Positions 37,095 through 47,971 of a stretch of DNA of 64,000 nt are shown here, one piece after another. Made by a program: the position numbers and the translations under genes. The notes under the pieces are model-generated. The model ran no database searches. It worked only from the letters and a program-made list of their open reading frames with translations, and was not told where the DNA came from. Numbering within the stretch: position 1 is the stretch's first letter; every line of letters begins with the position of its first letter. This DNA comes from an uncultured Alphaproteobacteria bacterium (GTDB lineage: Bacteria > Pseudomonadota > Alphaproteobacteria > HIMB59 > GCA-002718135): assembly GCA_902567855.1 (NCBI GenBank), contig CACFOQ010000004.1, positions 61,404 through 125,403 of the forward strand, read 5' to 3'.

Positions 37095-38365
37095 ACATAT
37101 ATACTCGCAATGTATCCTAAAAATATTACAGGAGTCCATTTTAGATGTCCAAAAAAAGTATAGTATCCTCTTGCTTGTCCCATTAAAGCAACTCCCGCTG
37201 CTGATCCAATAGATAATAAACTTCCCCCTACTCCAGTAGTTAATGTAACTAATAACCATTGATCAATTGACATTTCAGGTCGCATCGTAATAACTGCGAA
37301 CATAACTGGGATATTATCAACAATAGCAGATAAAATTCCTACTATAGCATTTGCGATAGTTGGACCTAAGCCATCGTAAAGGAATTCTGATACCAATGTT
37401 AAATATCCTATAAAACCTAATCCTCCTACACTTAAAATAACACCAAAGAAGAATAAAAGAGTGTCCCATTCTGCTTTAGAAATTTTTCTAAAGAAATCAA
37501 ATTTTTGATCTTCATTTTTAGGGTTATGAGTGATTTTAAGATAATATGAAAATAAACCAAGTAGTCCTAATCCAAACATCATACCAAGCATTGGAGGTAA
37601 ATGTAAAAAATTGTGAAAATTAACAGCACTAAAAATAGTTAATAAACCTAAAAAAATAATAAATTTTCCACCTCTTTTAATGTAAATTTTTTCTGTACTT
37701 ATTGCAGGTTTTTCTTTTGGAATAAAAAAATACATTATTACTGCAGGAATTACATAATTTACAACTGATGGAATAAAGATTTTAAAAAAAGTAAAAAAAT
37801 CCACTATCCCAGCTTGCCAAACCATTAAGGTTGTAATATCTCCAAATGGACTGTAGGCCCCTCCTGCATTTGCAGCTACGACAATATTGATACAACCTAT
37901 TGAAAGGAACTTAGTATTGCCCTTTCCGCAAGCCAATAAAACTGAACACATTACTAAGGCAGTTGTTAAATTATCTGCAATAGGAGATAAAAAGAAAGTA
38001 ATAATTCCTGTAAAAATAAATAGTTGCCTAAAACTAAAGCCTCTTGAGGTAAGTTGATAACGAACTACATTAAAAACCTGTCTTTCCTCTAAAGCATTAA
38101 TATAAGTCATCGCAACTAATAAAAACAAAAATAACTCTGCAAATTCTAAAATATTATGCTCTAATGCATATTCAATTTCGTGAGCAATTTCTTTGTTTGA
38201 TGAAAAATGAAATGCAATTATTCCCCATATTAATGCCGCAGAAATGATTACAGGTTTAGATTTTCTCAAATGACTAAATTCTTCAGCCATTACAACTGCA
38301 TAAGCTATTATAAATACGATTAAGCTTAATATTCCAACGTATGAAGTTGTTAAATTGATTTCCAT
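37064..38365 (-). CDS. nhaD: NhaD-type Na+/H+ antiporter
   Basis: SPIADNLTTALVMCSVLLACGKGN, NAGGAYSPFGDITTLMVWQAGIVDF, DNIPVMFAVI. Confidence 0.88.
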   Translation of the reverse strand: MEINLTTSYVGILSLIVFIIAYAVVMAEEFSHLRKSKPVIISAALIWGIIAFHFSSNKEIAHEIEYALEHNILEFAELFLFLLVAMTYINALEERQVFNVVRYQLTSRGFSFRQLFIFTGIITFFLSPIADNLTTALVMCSVLLACGKGNTKFLSIGCINIVVAANAGGAYSPFGDITTLMVWQAGIVDFFTFFKIFIPSVVNYVIPAVIMYFFIPKEKPAISTEKIYIKRGGKFIIFLGLLTIFSAVNFHNFLHLPPMLGMMFGLGLLGLFSYYLKITHNPKNEDQKFDFFRKISKAEWDTLLFFFGVILSVGGLGFIGYLTLVSEFLYDGLGPTIANAIVGILSAIVDNIPVMFAVITMRPEMSIDQWLLVTLTTGVGGSLLSIGSAAGVALMGQARGYYTFFGHLKWTPVIFLGYIASIYVHMILAGLSL

Positions 38366-38367
38366 AT

Positions 38368-39165
38368 TTATATATTAAATTTTAAAACTTCTTTTTCAAT
38401 TCCAAAGTCATATAAATTATTATGCATTGCTTCGTCAATAAAAACACAATGTTTTGGTTTAATTGCTTTTGAAAACAATTTTAAACTATGACTGTGAGGA
38501 ACTATTTCATCATTTTTTCCACTAATTATGAGTAACGGTGATAAAATTTTATCAATTTTGCTATAATTATTAAATTTATCTAAAGTTAAAAATTTTGCTG
38601 GATAGATCTTATAACGCTGTTGAGCTATATCATAAATTGAGGTGAAGGGAGCTTCTAGAATTACAGATTTAAATTTATATCTTGTCCCTATCTCAACTGC
38701 CACCCCAGTTCCTAAAGACTCCCCGTATAGAACAATTTCTTTTTTTTCAGTAGAAGTATTATTTGCTAACCATGATAGGGTTGATTCAGCATCAATGTAC
38801 ATATTCTTTTCATTAGGCCTCCCTTTATTTCCACTATAACCTCTCCAAGCAACCAAAAGGACTCCCCAACCCATTTTTATATATCTATCTATTCTATTAG
38901 ATCTTTCTCCAATATTATAGGAATTCCCATGAAAATATATCATTGTAGGTTGTTTGATTTTTGGTTCAGAAAACCAAGCTAGTAAAGAAAGATTGTCAGA
39001 AGTCGGAATATATATTTCCTTTACTGTGTTTAAACCGTAGGCAATAGGCTTATTTGGAGGGCCTGAGACATTAAAAAGAATTTTTCTTTGAAAAAGATAT
39101 AATAAAAAACCAAAAAAAACATATATACATATTATTGAAAATATATAATTAAGCATATATATCAA
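38368..39165 (-). CDS. Alpha/beta hydrolase (BEM46/ABHD-like); probable ATG start at 39156
   Basis: YFHGNSYNIGERSNRI, YGESLGTGVAVEIG, SGKNDEIVPHSHS. Confidence 0.85.
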   Translation of the reverse strand: MIYMLNYIFSIICIYVFFGFLLYLFQRKILFNVSGPPNKPIAYGLNTVKEIYIPTSDNLSLLAWFSEPKIKQPTMIYFHGNSYNIGERSNRIDRYIKMGWGVLLVAWRGYSGNKGRPNEKNMYIDAESTLSWLANNTSTEKKEIVLYGESLGTGVAVEIGTRYKFKSVILEAPFTSIYDIAQQRYKIYPAKFLTLDKFNNYSKIDKILSPLLIISGKNDEIVPHSHSLKLFSKAIKPKHCVFIDEAMHNNLYDFGIEKEVLKFNI

Positions 39166-39186
39166 ATATATAAATTAAAATTTAAT

Positions 39187-39639
39187 ATGGCAAATAATAT
39201 CAAAACTTTTGATCCTTTAAGTAACTTTAATAAGGCTATCAAAACTCTAGAAAAAAACAACATTCGTACAACTAAACAACGAATGGTGCTTGCTAAACTT
39301 TTATTTGAAAAAGGTAGAAGACATATTTCTGCCGAAGAACTATTTGATGAAGTAAAAGAAAATGACAGAAAAATCTCTTTAGCAACTATATATAATACTT
39401 TGAGACAGTTTACATCACTAGGTTTGATTAGAGAGATTGTTGTTGATCAAAATAAGTCTCTATATTGTACTAATAATGAATCTCATTATCATTTATATAT
39501 AGAGGATGAAGGCAAAATTATTGATATTCCAACAAAAAATATTGATTTAAATATTGCTTCTATGCCAGCATGTTTAAATCTACATAATATTGATGTTATT
39601 GTAAGAATAAGAACTCTTAAGGAAAAAAATATTAATTAA
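39187..39639 (+). CDS. irr: Fur-family transcriptional regulator, Irr-like
   Basis: RTTKQRMVLAKLLF, HISAEELFDEV, ISLATIYNTLRQFTSLGLIREI, NNESHYHLYIEDEG. Confidence 0.8.
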   Translation: MANNIKTFDPLSNFNKAIKTLEKNNIRTTKQRMVLAKLLFEKGRRHISAEELFDEVKENDRKISLATIYNTLRQFTSLGLIREIVVDQNKSLYCTNNESHYHLYIEDEGKIIDIPTKNIDLNIASMPACLNLHNIDVIVRIRTLKEKNIN

Positions 39640-39644
39640 TATAA

Positions 39645-41582
39645 ATGACCAATAAATTACTATGGTCACCAAGTAATACTAATACTAATTTAACAAAATT
39701 TAAAAAAAAATATTTTAATAAACCTGAAGATTGTACTTATGAACAATTACATAAATGGAGTGTAGAAAAAAAAGAAATATTTTGGGATAATGTTTGGGAT
39801 TTTACCCAAATCATTGGCCAAAAAAAAGAAAAAGTCTTTAAAGATTCTAAAAGATTTATTGACTCAAAGTTCTTTGATCAATCAACATTAAATTATGCTG
39901 AAAACTGCCTTCAGAAAAATGATAAAAATAGTGCAATAATTTTTTATAGTGAACAAAAAAAACAAAGAGAAATTTCATGGGAAGAATTAAGAAATAATGT
40001 TTTTAAAGTTTCGAATTTTTTTTTAAATAAAGATATAAAAAAAAATGATAGAATTGCAGCAATATTACCTAATATTCCTGAAACTGTTGAAGCATTTCTA
40101 GCATGTGCTCAAATAGGAGCTATATGGTCATCTTGTTCATCTGATTTTGGACCTAAAGCAATAATAGATAGATTTAAACAAATTGAACCTAAAATTTTAA
40201 TTATTTCTGATCATTATTATTATAATAACAAAAAGATAAACACTCTTAAAAGTATAGATTTAATTTTAAGAGAAATACCATCAATTAAAGATGTAATTTT
40301 AATACCTTATGATAATTCAAAGTTTGAAAAGATTAAATCTAATTATACTAATTGGCAAACAATATTAAAATCAAATAATAAATTTGATGTTTTTGAAAAA
40401 TTTAATTTTAACCACCCACTTTATATTTTATTTTCCAGTGGAACTACGGGTTATCCAAAATGTATTGTTCATGGAGCTGGAGGATCTTTAATTCAACATA
40501 AGAAAGAACATACTTTACACTGTGAAATAAATGAAAATGATAAAGTATTTTACTTTACAACATGCGGTTGGATGATGTGGAATTGGCTAATAACCTGTCT
40601 AGCTTCTAAATCTACAATAATTTTATACGACGGTTCGCCTTTTTATCCAAATATTGATTATCTTTTTGAAATAGCTGAAAGAGAAAATATAAATTTTTTT
40701 GGCACTGGTGCTAAATATATTGATTATTTAAGACAAAATAAAATCAATATTAAAAAAGAATATAATTTATCAAAATTAAAAACAATTGCTTCTACAGGAT
40801 CACCTTTGGTACAAGAGTCATTTAACTATGTTTATGATAAAATTAAAAATGATGTTCATTTAGCTTCTATTAGTGGTGGTACAGATATCGTATCATGTTT
40901 TATGCTTGGAAATCCATTAAAACCAGTTCATTCAGGTGAAATTCAATGTGCGGGACTAGGAATGGACATAGATGTTTTTAATGATGAAGGAAATTCTATA
41001 GAATTAACTAAAGGTGAATTAGTTTGTAAAACACCCTTTCCTTCTAAACCAATTTTTTTTTGGAATGATGAAAATGATACAAAATATTTAGACGCATACT
41101 TTAATAAGTTTGAAAATATTTGGCATCATGGAGATTATTGTGAAAAAACTGAAAATAATGGTTATATAATTTATGGAAGATCTGATGCCACATTGAACTC
41201 AGGAGGAGTGAGATTTGGAACATCAGAACTTTATCGAGTTGTAGAAAACATTGATAATATTAATGAATGTGTAGCAGTAGAACATAATATATACTCTGAT
41301 ACTGAGGTTATATTATTTGTTAAAATAAATGAATCAAATAAATTGGATGATGAATTAATAAAGAAAATAAAATTAGAAATAAGAAATAATCTTTCACCTA
41401 AACATGTTCCAAGTAAAATTTTTGCTGTTTCAGATATACCTAAAACAAAAAGTGGAAAAATTGTAGAATTATCAATTAAGAATATAATAAATGGCATTAA
41501 AATTAAAAATATAAGTGCATTACAAAATCCTGATTGCTTAAAAGAATACCAAGATGTATATAAAATGCTTAATATAAATTAA
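39645..41582 (+). CDS. Acetoacetyl-CoA synthetase
   Basis: AMP-binding family: LFSSGTTGYPKCIVHGAGGSLIQHKKEH; DIPKTKSGKIVE. Confidence 0.88.
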   Translation: MTNKLLWSPSNTNTNLTKFKKKYFNKPEDCTYEQLHKWSVEKKEIFWDNVWDFTQIIGQKKEKVFKDSKRFIDSKFFDQSTLNYAENCLQKNDKNSAIIFYSEQKKQREISWEELRNNVFKVSNFFLNKDIKKNDRIAAILPNIPETVEAFLACAQIGAIWSSCSSDFGPKAIIDRFKQIEPKILIISDHYYYNNKKINTLKSIDLILREIPSIKDVILIPYDNSKFEKIKSNYTNWQTILKSNNKFDVFEKFNFNHPLYILFSSGTTGYPKCIVHGAGGSLIQHKKEHTLHCEINENDKVFYFTTCGWMMWNWLITCLASKSTIILYDGSPFYPNIDYLFEIAERENINFFGTGAKYIDYLRQNKINIKKEYNLSKLKTIASTGSPLVQESFNYVYDKIKNDVHLASISGGTDIVSCFMLGNPLKPVHSGEIQCAGLGMDIDVFNDEGNSIELTKGELVCKTPFPSKPIFFWNDENDTKYLDAYFNKFENIWHHGDYCEKTENNGYIIYGRSDATLNSGGVRFGTSELYRVVENIDNINECVAVEHNIYSDTEVILFVKINESNKLDDELIKKIKLEIRNNLSPKHVPSKIFAVSDIPKTKSGKIVELSIKNIINGIKIKNISALQNPDCLKEYQDVYKMLNIN

Positions 41583-41588
41583 TAAATT

Positions 41589-42572
41589 ATGCCCAAACAA
41601 ATAGTAATATCAAAATTAGGTGGACCTGAAGTTTTAGAATATCAAAATTATGAATTGTCAGATCAAATAAATGATAATGAAGTTAGAATTAAACATACTG
41701 CTATTGGTTTAAATTATATAGATACTTATCATAGAAGTGGGATATATCCATTGCCTTCAGATTTACCTGTGTGCCCTGGGTTAGAGGCTACAGGAGAAAT
41801 AATAAAAATAGGTTCAAAAGTAAAAGATTTTAATATTGGTGACAGAGTAGCATATGCCACTACACCAATGGGAGCTTATTGTGAAGTTAGAGACTTTCCA
41901 AATGAAAAACTAATAAAAATACCGGATAATCTAAATAATGATGAAGTAGCATCTATTTTATTACAAGGCATGACTGTAGAATATTTATTTGAACGTTTAT
42001 ACAAAATTAAAAAAGATGATTTTATATTATTCCATGCAGCTGCTGGAGGAGTAGGATTGATTGCATGTCAATGGGCTCGTTCATTGGGTTGTAAAATGAT
42101 TGGAACTGTGAGCAATAAAGAAAAAGAAGATTTAGCTCTAAAGCATGGTTGTCAATATGTTATTAACTATAAAGAAGACAGTGTATCTGAAAAAGTAATG
42201 GAGATAACTTCGGGACAAGGAGTACCAGTTGTGTATGATGGTGTTGGTCAAGAGACATTTGATGACTCAATTAAATCACTTTCTACAAGAGGATTAATGG
42301 TTTCATTCGGACAATCATCAGGTATGGTTAAAGAAAAAGATTTACATAAAACATTTAATCCAAAAAGTTTATTTTATACAAGGCCAACATTAATGCATTA
42401 TACTCTTAACAGAAATGAATTATTAAATTGTGCAAATAAATTATTTAAAAAAATGCATGATGGAGATATTAAAACAAATATTTATAAAAAATATAAATTA
42501 AAAGAAGCTAAAACAGCTCATGAAACTTTACAATCTAGAAAAAGTTTTGGATCAATTATTTTAGAACCTTAA
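41589..42572 (+). CDS. Quinone oxidoreductase / zinc-independent alcohol dehydrogenase family
   Basis: IGLNYIDTYHRSGIYPLP, HAAAGGVGLIACQWARSLG. Confidence 0.88.
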   Translation: MPKQIVISKLGGPEVLEYQNYELSDQINDNEVRIKHTAIGLNYIDTYHRSGIYPLPSDLPVCPGLEATGEIIKIGSKVKDFNIGDRVAYATTPMGAYCEVRDFPNEKLIKIPDNLNNDEVASILLQGMTVEYLFERLYKIKKDDFILFHAAAGGVGLIACQWARSLGCKMIGTVSNKEKEDLALKHGCQYVINYKEDSVSEKVMEITSGQGVPVVYDGVGQETFDDSIKSLSTRGLMVSFGQSSGMVKEKDLHKTFNPKSLFYTRPTLMHYTLNRNELLNCANKLFKKMHDGDIKTNIYKKYKLKEAKTAHETLQSRKSFGSIILEP

Positions 42573-42647
42573 TGGCGACCCCTAGGAGAATCGAACTCCT
42601 CTTTTCAGGATGAAAACCTGATGTCCTAACCGATAGACGAAGGGGTC
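42573..42647 (-). tRNA. tRNA-Glu(TTC)
   Basis: Reverse strand GACCCCTTCGTCTATCGGTTAGGAC...TTTTCAT...AGGGGTCGCCA. Confidence 0.93.
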
Positions 42648-42692
42648 TATTGAAAAGGTTTATAGTTTATAAGTTAAAATATTTCAAATTAT

Positions 42693-44453
42693 TTAATTAA
42701 TAATCATTGCATCTTTAATAATAATTTGAGGTAAAGGAATATTGCTAAAATTATCTTTTTTTATAGTACAACCAATTAAAAATTTGTATTTTTTATAATT
42801 CAATAAATAATCTCCCAAAACACTATTTATACAATTAAAGCATATACCTTTTAAATTTGTTGAAAAATCATTTTGAAAAAAGATTAATATATGTTTATCT
42901 TTAATTATTTGAGTTTTTTGTATCTTAATATCTTTTATGATAAATTGAGGTTCATTATTACCTGCGCCAAAAGGTTCAAGTTTTAAAATTTCATCCATCA
43001 AATCTGAATTAATTTTATCTAAAGATAATAATGAATCATATTTGTTTATTTTAACAAATAGATTTTCAGAATAATCTTTAAAAAAATCATCTAGAAAAGA
43101 TTTAAACTGGGTTAATAAATTTTTTTTTATTTTGATTCCTGCTGCCATTTTATGGCCACCACCATCAATTAGAATATTTTTATCTTTTGCCAAATGAATT
43201 AACTTAGATAAGTCGATAGATTGAATAGATCTAGCTGATCCAGTACCATATGAATTCCCAAACGAAATCACAATAGAAGGTTTATTAAATTTTGAAACAA
43301 GTTTACTGGCAATAATTCCTATAACACCATTATGCCAATTCTTTCCATAAACTAAGATAAAATTTGTATTTTTTTGTTCCTCTGCTTGCATTAATGCTTC
43401 TTCATATATTTGGTTTTCAATTAATTTTCTTTTTTCATTTAATAATAATAATTTTCGACTAATTTTTTCAACTTCAGACATATCTTTATTTGTTAATAGT
43501 TTAAAAGGTAAGTATGAATCATCGATACGACTAGCTGCATTTAATTGAGGTCCTATATTAAAAGCTAAATCAGTAGATGTCGGAGTAGAAATAAAATTAG
43601 AATTATCTATTATTTTAGATATGACTTTATTTCGTCTATTTAATATTGATTTTAATCCTTCTATTACAAAGACTCTGTTATAATCTGTTAAATCAACTAC
43701 ATCACATACAGTGCCGATAGCAACTAAATCAATTAAGTTTAATAAATTTGGTTCTATATTATAACTATCAAAATAATTTATGGATCTTAAAGATTTTCTC
43801 AAAGCCATTAAAAACAAAAAAGTCACTCCTACAGCTGCTAATTGATTAAAACCACTTTTATCTTCTAATTTATTTGGATTAACTATAGAAAAAACATTAG
43901 GGCAAATAGATTCACTGATATGGTGATCGATAATAATTGTATCGATTGAAGAATACTTTTTATTATCAATAATATTAAAAGCAGTTGTTCCACAATCCAA
44001 TGCAAACATTAATTTTACATCTTTAGCTAACATTTCGTCCATTATCCTAATATTTGGACCATATCCTTCAATTAATCTATTTGGAATTTTAACAATTATT
44101 TTTTTAGAAAATTTTTCAAGAAATTTATACAAAATAGATGCAGATGTAGAACCATCAACATCATAATCTGCTATGATGCCAATTTTTTCATCATTTTTTA
44201 GTGCATAAATAACTCGATCAACTGATTTTTTCATATCATTTAATAAGAAAGGATTAGGTAAATTATTCTTAAAATCAGGTAATAAAAAATTAGATACTAA
44301 ATTTTCATCAATATTTCTTAATAATAGTAATTTTGCAAGGAAAGGAGAGATATCATTTTTTTGACTGGAAGATAATACCAACCTTTCATCTACATTATTT
44401 ATTTGCCAAATATTTCCCAATAAAGATTTATGATCAAATTCATTCTTGTCCAT
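42693..44453 (-). CDS. recJ: Single-stranded-DNA-specific exonuclease RecJ
   Basis: IIADYDVDGSTSA, IDHH, GGGHKMAAG DHH/DHHA1 motifs. Confidence 0.92.
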   Translation of the reverse strand: MDKNEFDHKSLLGNIWQINNVDERLVLSSSQKNDISPFLAKLLLLRNIDENLVSNFLLPDFKNNLPNPFLLNDMKKSVDRVIYALKNDEKIGIIADYDVDGSTSASILYKFLEKFSKKIIVKIPNRLIEGYGPNIRIMDEMLAKDVKLMFALDCGTTAFNIIDNKKYSSIDTIIIDHHISESICPNVFSIVNPNKLEDKSGFNQLAAVGVTFLFLMALRKSLRSINYFDSYNIEPNLLNLIDLVAIGTVCDVVDLTDYNRVFVIEGLKSILNRRNKVISKIIDNSNFISTPTSTDLAFNIGPQLNAASRIDDSYLPFKLLTNKDMSEVEKISRKLLLLNEKRKLIENQIYEEALMQAEEQKNTNFILVYGKNWHNGVIGIIASKLVSKFNKPSIVISFGNSYGTGSARSIQSIDLSKLIHLAKDKNILIDGGGHKMAAGIKIKKNLLTQFKSFLDDFFKDYSENLFVKINKYDSLLSLDKINSDLMDEILKLEPFGAGNNEPQFIIKDIKIQKTQIIKDKHILIFFQNDFSTNLKGICFNCINSVLGDYLLNYKKYKFLIGCTIKKDNFSNIPLPQIIIKDAMIIN

Positions 44454-45741
44454 TATCTAATGGTATTACAATAATTTTATCTAATACGAAACTTTGTTTT
44501 TCTATTTGTTCTAATGATTTAAGTAAAGTTTCTGTTTTAACTTTATGTGTTGTAATAATAATAGGTATAGGTTTGTCTTTTGTTTCAGGTAATTGTAATA
44601 TTTTTTCTACTGAAATATTTGAATCTTTAAAATAACTAGTAATTTTTGATAAAACCCCTGTTATATCTTGTGTCATTATTCTTAGATAATAAGGAGATTC
44701 TAAATTTGATAATTCAAATTTAGTATATTTTGTAAGATTATTAATCTTAAACCCTAATGAATTAACATTTATATTAGTAAAAATTTCATTAATATCTGAA
44801 ATTACAGAACTGGCGGTAGCTTTACCTCCTGCTCCCTCGCCTTCTAAAAATAAAGATTCTAACTGATCAGTTTCAATATTTATAGCATTTAAAACTCCAT
44901 CTACAGAGGCTAAAGGGTTATTCATACTAATTAATTTAGGACTCGTAATAGAAAAAATTTTATTATTAACTATTAAAGATTCAGAGATTAATTTAATTTT
45001 ATAACCTAGATTCTTAGCATTTTTGATATCTTCATATTTAATTTCTGAAATTCCAGTAATATAGTTATTTTTAAACTCAATTTCAGCTCCAAAACATAAT
45101 GATGAAAGTATAGTAAGCTTATGTGCAGAATCTAAACCTCCAATATCTAATTCAGACTCACTTGGGGAAGTGTAGCCCTTTGATTGTGCAATAGAAATGG
45201 CCTTATCAAATGACAAATTATCGTGTTCCATCATTGTTAAAATATAATTTGTAGTTCCATTTAAAATTCCTGATATTTTTTTAACTTTGTTTAATGTTAT
45301 ATTATTTTTTAAAGTTTTAATTATTGGTATTCCACCTGCTACTGCAGCTTCATATAATAAATATTTATTGTTTTGATCAGCTAATTTGAATAATTCTGAT
45401 CCATTTTTTGCAAGCATTGCTTTATTAGCTGTTATTACATGTTTTCCATTTTTTAAGGAATTTTTAACTAAATCATAACTTAATCCTTTTTCTTCACCAA
45501 TCAATTCAATAACTATATCACAATCAGTATTTAAAAAATCTAAGGGACTATCGAACCATTCATACTTACTAATATCAATTATTCGTTTTTTATTCTTATT
45601 TTTAGCTGATATACCTAAAATATTAATGTTAAAATTTGATTTTAGATTAATAAAATTTTTACTATCAACAAGTGATTGAATAACACTAGAGCCAACATTT
45701 CCTAATCCAGCTATACATATTTTAATTTCTTTCATATTCAT
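44440..45741 (-). CDS. hom: Homoserine dehydrogenase
   Basis: AGLGNVGSSVIQ, GILNGTTNYILTMM, ACT domain at the C-terminus. Confidence 0.92.
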   Translation of the reverse strand: MNMKEIKICIAGLGNVGSSVIQSLVDSKNFINLKSNFNINILGISAKNKNKKRIIDISKYEWFDSPLDFLNTDCDIVIELIGEEKGLSYDLVKNSLKNGKHVITANKAMLAKNGSELFKLADQNNKYLLYEAAVAGGIPIIKTLKNNITLNKVKKISGILNGTTNYILTMMEHDNLSFDKAISIAQSKGYTSPSESELDIGGLDSAHKLTILSSLCFGAEIEFKNNYITGISEIKYEDIKNAKNLGYKIKLISESLIVNNKIFSITSPKLISMNNPLASVDGVLNAINIETDQLESLFLEGEGAGGKATASSVISDINEIFTNINVNSLGFKINNLTKYTKFELSNLESPYYLRIMTQDITGVLSKITSYFKDSNISVEKILQLPETKDKPIPIIITTHKVKTETLLKSLEQIEKQSFVLDKIIVIPLDNGQE

Positions 45742-45923
45742 TTTTCAATATTAATATTTTTTATGCACTCTTCTATTTCTTTAATATCAGTATTGTTCAA
45801 ATAACACAAATCCTCTAATTCTTCTTCAGTTACAATTGTAGATTCAAACTTAGGAACTGAATCTATATCAGGGTATCCACATGATAAAATAGAAAAAAAA
45901 ATTATTAAAAAAAAATATTTCAT
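45738..45923 (-). CDS. Small (61 aa) predicted lipoprotein
   Basis: Signal peptide with lipobox FSILSCG; 4-bp overlaps with both hom and argC. Confidence 0.6.
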   Translation of the reverse strand: MKYFFLIIFFSILSCGYPDIDSVPKFESTIVTEEELEDLCYLNNTDIKEIEECIKNINIEK

Positions 45924-46957
45924 ATTAATTTTTTTAAAGATAAACTTTCATCAAAATTATATATTATATTAAAACATTGTATAGCTTGTCCTGCAGCACC
46001 CTTAATAAGATTATCTATAACTGTGACAATAATAATTTTATTATCAGAACTATGTGGAAATAATTTTATCAAACAATTATTAGTATTTTGAACATTAAAT
46101 AAATCAAATTTCTCTTTATCTTTTTTAATTTTAACAAAAGGTAAATTTGAATAATGATCATTATAACAATTTTTAATATCATTAGTTTTAATATCAGTAT
46201 TAAGATCACAATATATACTAGACATAATCCCTCTAAATATAGGCATGATGTGTGGATTAAATGAAAAATTAATATTATTTTTTGAATTATTCTTTTCTAA
46301 TTCTTGTTTAATTTCACAAATATGTTGATGATTATTAGTTTTATAATTATAAAAATTTAAATCATTTGAATTTTTAATATTTGAAATATCAAATTTTTTT
46401 CCAGCTCCACTATAACCTGATTTAGAATCTATAATTATGTTATCTGTATTTATTAATCTTTCTTTTATTAATGGTATTAAAGGTAATAATATAGATGTAG
46501 GATAACATCCAGGAACTGCTATATTATTTTTATTAATAATTAATTTTTTATTAATTTCAGGTAATCCATATACAAATTCTTTTAATAGTGTTGAGCAAGA
46601 ATGAATAGTTTGATAGTTTTCATTATAAACTTCTTCTGAATCTAATCTAAAATCTGCTGATAAATCTATTATTTTAATTTTATTGTAATATTCTTTTACA
46701 TATTTGTGGGATACTCCATGAGGTAAGGCTAAAAAAACAACATCAGATTTTGAAACATCAAAATCAATATTTAAAGATAATTTAGGTAACTTTGTAAATT
46801 CTAAGTTTTTATTTTTATTGAATAATGAATCATTAATTTTACTATCACATCCCAAGAAATTAATTTTTACTTTTGGGTGATGAAGTAATATCTTAACTAA
46901 CTCATACCCAACATAGCCAGTAGAGCCTAAAACGGCTACATTTATTTCAGAAGACAT
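45920..46957 (-). CDS. argC: N-acetyl-gamma-glutamyl-phosphate reductase
   Basis: VLGSTGYVGYELVKIL, VPGCYPTSILLPLIPL, GYSGAGK. Confidence 0.92.
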   Translation of the reverse strand: MSSEINVAVLGSTGYVGYELVKILLHHPKVKINFLGCDSKINDSLFNKNKNLEFTKLPKLSLNIDFDVSKSDVVFLALPHGVSHKYVKEYYNKIKIIDLSADFRLDSEEVYNENYQTIHSCSTLLKEFVYGLPEINKKLIINKNNIAVPGCYPTSILLPLIPLIKERLINTDNIIIDSKSGYSGAGKKFDISNIKNSNDLNFYNYKTNNHQHICEIKQELEKNNSKNNINFSFNPHIMPIFRGIMSSIYCDLNTDIKTNDIKNCYNDHYSNLPFVKIKKDKEKFDLFNVQNTNNCLIKLFPHSSDNKIIIVTVIDNLIKGAAGQAIQCFNIIYNFDESLSLKKLI

Positions 46958-46963
46958 ATTGAA

Positions 46964-47383
46964 TTATCTTTTAGAGAATTGATAGCTTCTTCTAGCTTTA
47001 GCTAAACCTGCTTTTTTTCTTTCAACAACTCTCGGATCTCTAGTTAGAAAACCTACTTTTTTTAATGATGGTCTAAGTTCACTATCATAAAATGTTAGAG
47101 CTTTACTTATCCCATGTCTAAGAGCGCCTGCTTGTCCGGATAATCCACCTCCTGAAACGGTTGCCATTATGTCATATGTTCCAGTAGATTGAATTGTTTC
47201 TAGAGGTTGATTGACAATCATTTGAAGAACTGGTCTTGTAAAATATTTATCTAATGATTTGCCATTTATAGATATATTGCCCTCACCTTTTTTTAGCCAA
47301 ACTCTTGCAATAGAATTTTTTCTTTTACCAGTTGCATAGGATCTGTCTTTATTATCTAGATTTGATTCTTTAGTTTCATTCAT
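46964..47383 (-). CDS. rpsI: 30S ribosomal protein S9
   Basis: [15 protein letters not shown]...[26 protein letters not shown]. Confidence 0.97.
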   Translation of the reverse strand: MNETKESNLDNKDRSYATGKRKNSIARVWLKKGEGNISINGKSLDKYFTRPVLQMIVNQPLETIQSTGTYDIMATVSGGGLSGQAGALRHGISKALTFYDSELRPSLKKVGFLTRDPRVVERKKAGLAKARRSYQFSKR

Positions 47384-47386
47384 AAG

Positions 47387-47848
47387 TTATCTATTTATAT
47401 TTTTATTATTAAATTTTGAAATATCTAAAGTCAAAGGATTTTGAGCTGAATGAAGATGCTGATCTCCTGAATATATTTTACAATTCGAAAGTTGTTGATA
47501 ACCTAAAGGACCTTTAGGAATCATTCTTTTAATGGCTTTTTTGATAATGTCAGTAGACTTATTATTCAATTTCATTTTCTCAGGTGTAGTTTCTTTTAAA
47601 CCTCCCGGATGCCCAGTATGTTTGTAATATATTTTTTTAGTTTCTTTTTTACCTGTAAGATAAATTTTGTCAGCATTAATAATAATTAAGTTATCACCGC
47701 AATCTTGATTTGGAGTATATTCAGGTTTATTTTTTCCACGTAGTATATTAGCTGATATTACTGCGAGTCTTCCTAAAACTGCATTGTTAGCATCTATTAA
47801 AACCCATTTTTTCTTTATTTCTTCTTTTTTTATGGAAAAAGTTTTCAT
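47387..47848 (-). CDS. rplM: 50S ribosomal protein L13
   Basis: WVLIDANNAVLGRLA, GKNKPEYTPNQDCGD; ATG at 47848 preferred over the upstream GTG at 47857. Confidence 0.95.
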   Translation of the reverse strand: MKTFSIKKEEIKKKWVLIDANNAVLGRLAVISANILRGKNKPEYTPNQDCGDNLIIINADKIYLTGKKETKKIYYKHTGHPGGLKETTPEKMKLNNKSTDIIKKAIKRMIPKGPLGYQQLSNCKIYSGDQHLHSAQNPLTLDISKFNNKNINR

Positions 47849-47854
47849 GCGGAG

Positions 47855-47870
47855 CACATATATATATGTG
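47855..47870. promoter_or_regulatory. 16-bp perfect palindrome in the rplM leader
   Basis: CACATATATATATGTG, 6 bp before the probable ATG. Confidence 0.4.
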
Positions 47871-47971
47871 AAAATTAAGTCAATAATTATATAGAAAAAA
47901 ACAAATTTTAGATGAAATATTGAGGAAAATTTAATTTCTTAATAAATTAATGATATTAAAAAATGCTGTAT

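Noticed and set aside
37032-37259. 75-aa ORF overlapping the nhaD 3' end
   Set aside because: Alternative frame of nhaD; sequence looks like a frame-shifted membrane protein, not a gene.
42573-42647. tRNA-Glu as an integration site
   Set aside because: Flanked by qor-like and recJ genes with short gaps and no repeated tRNA fragment in the window.
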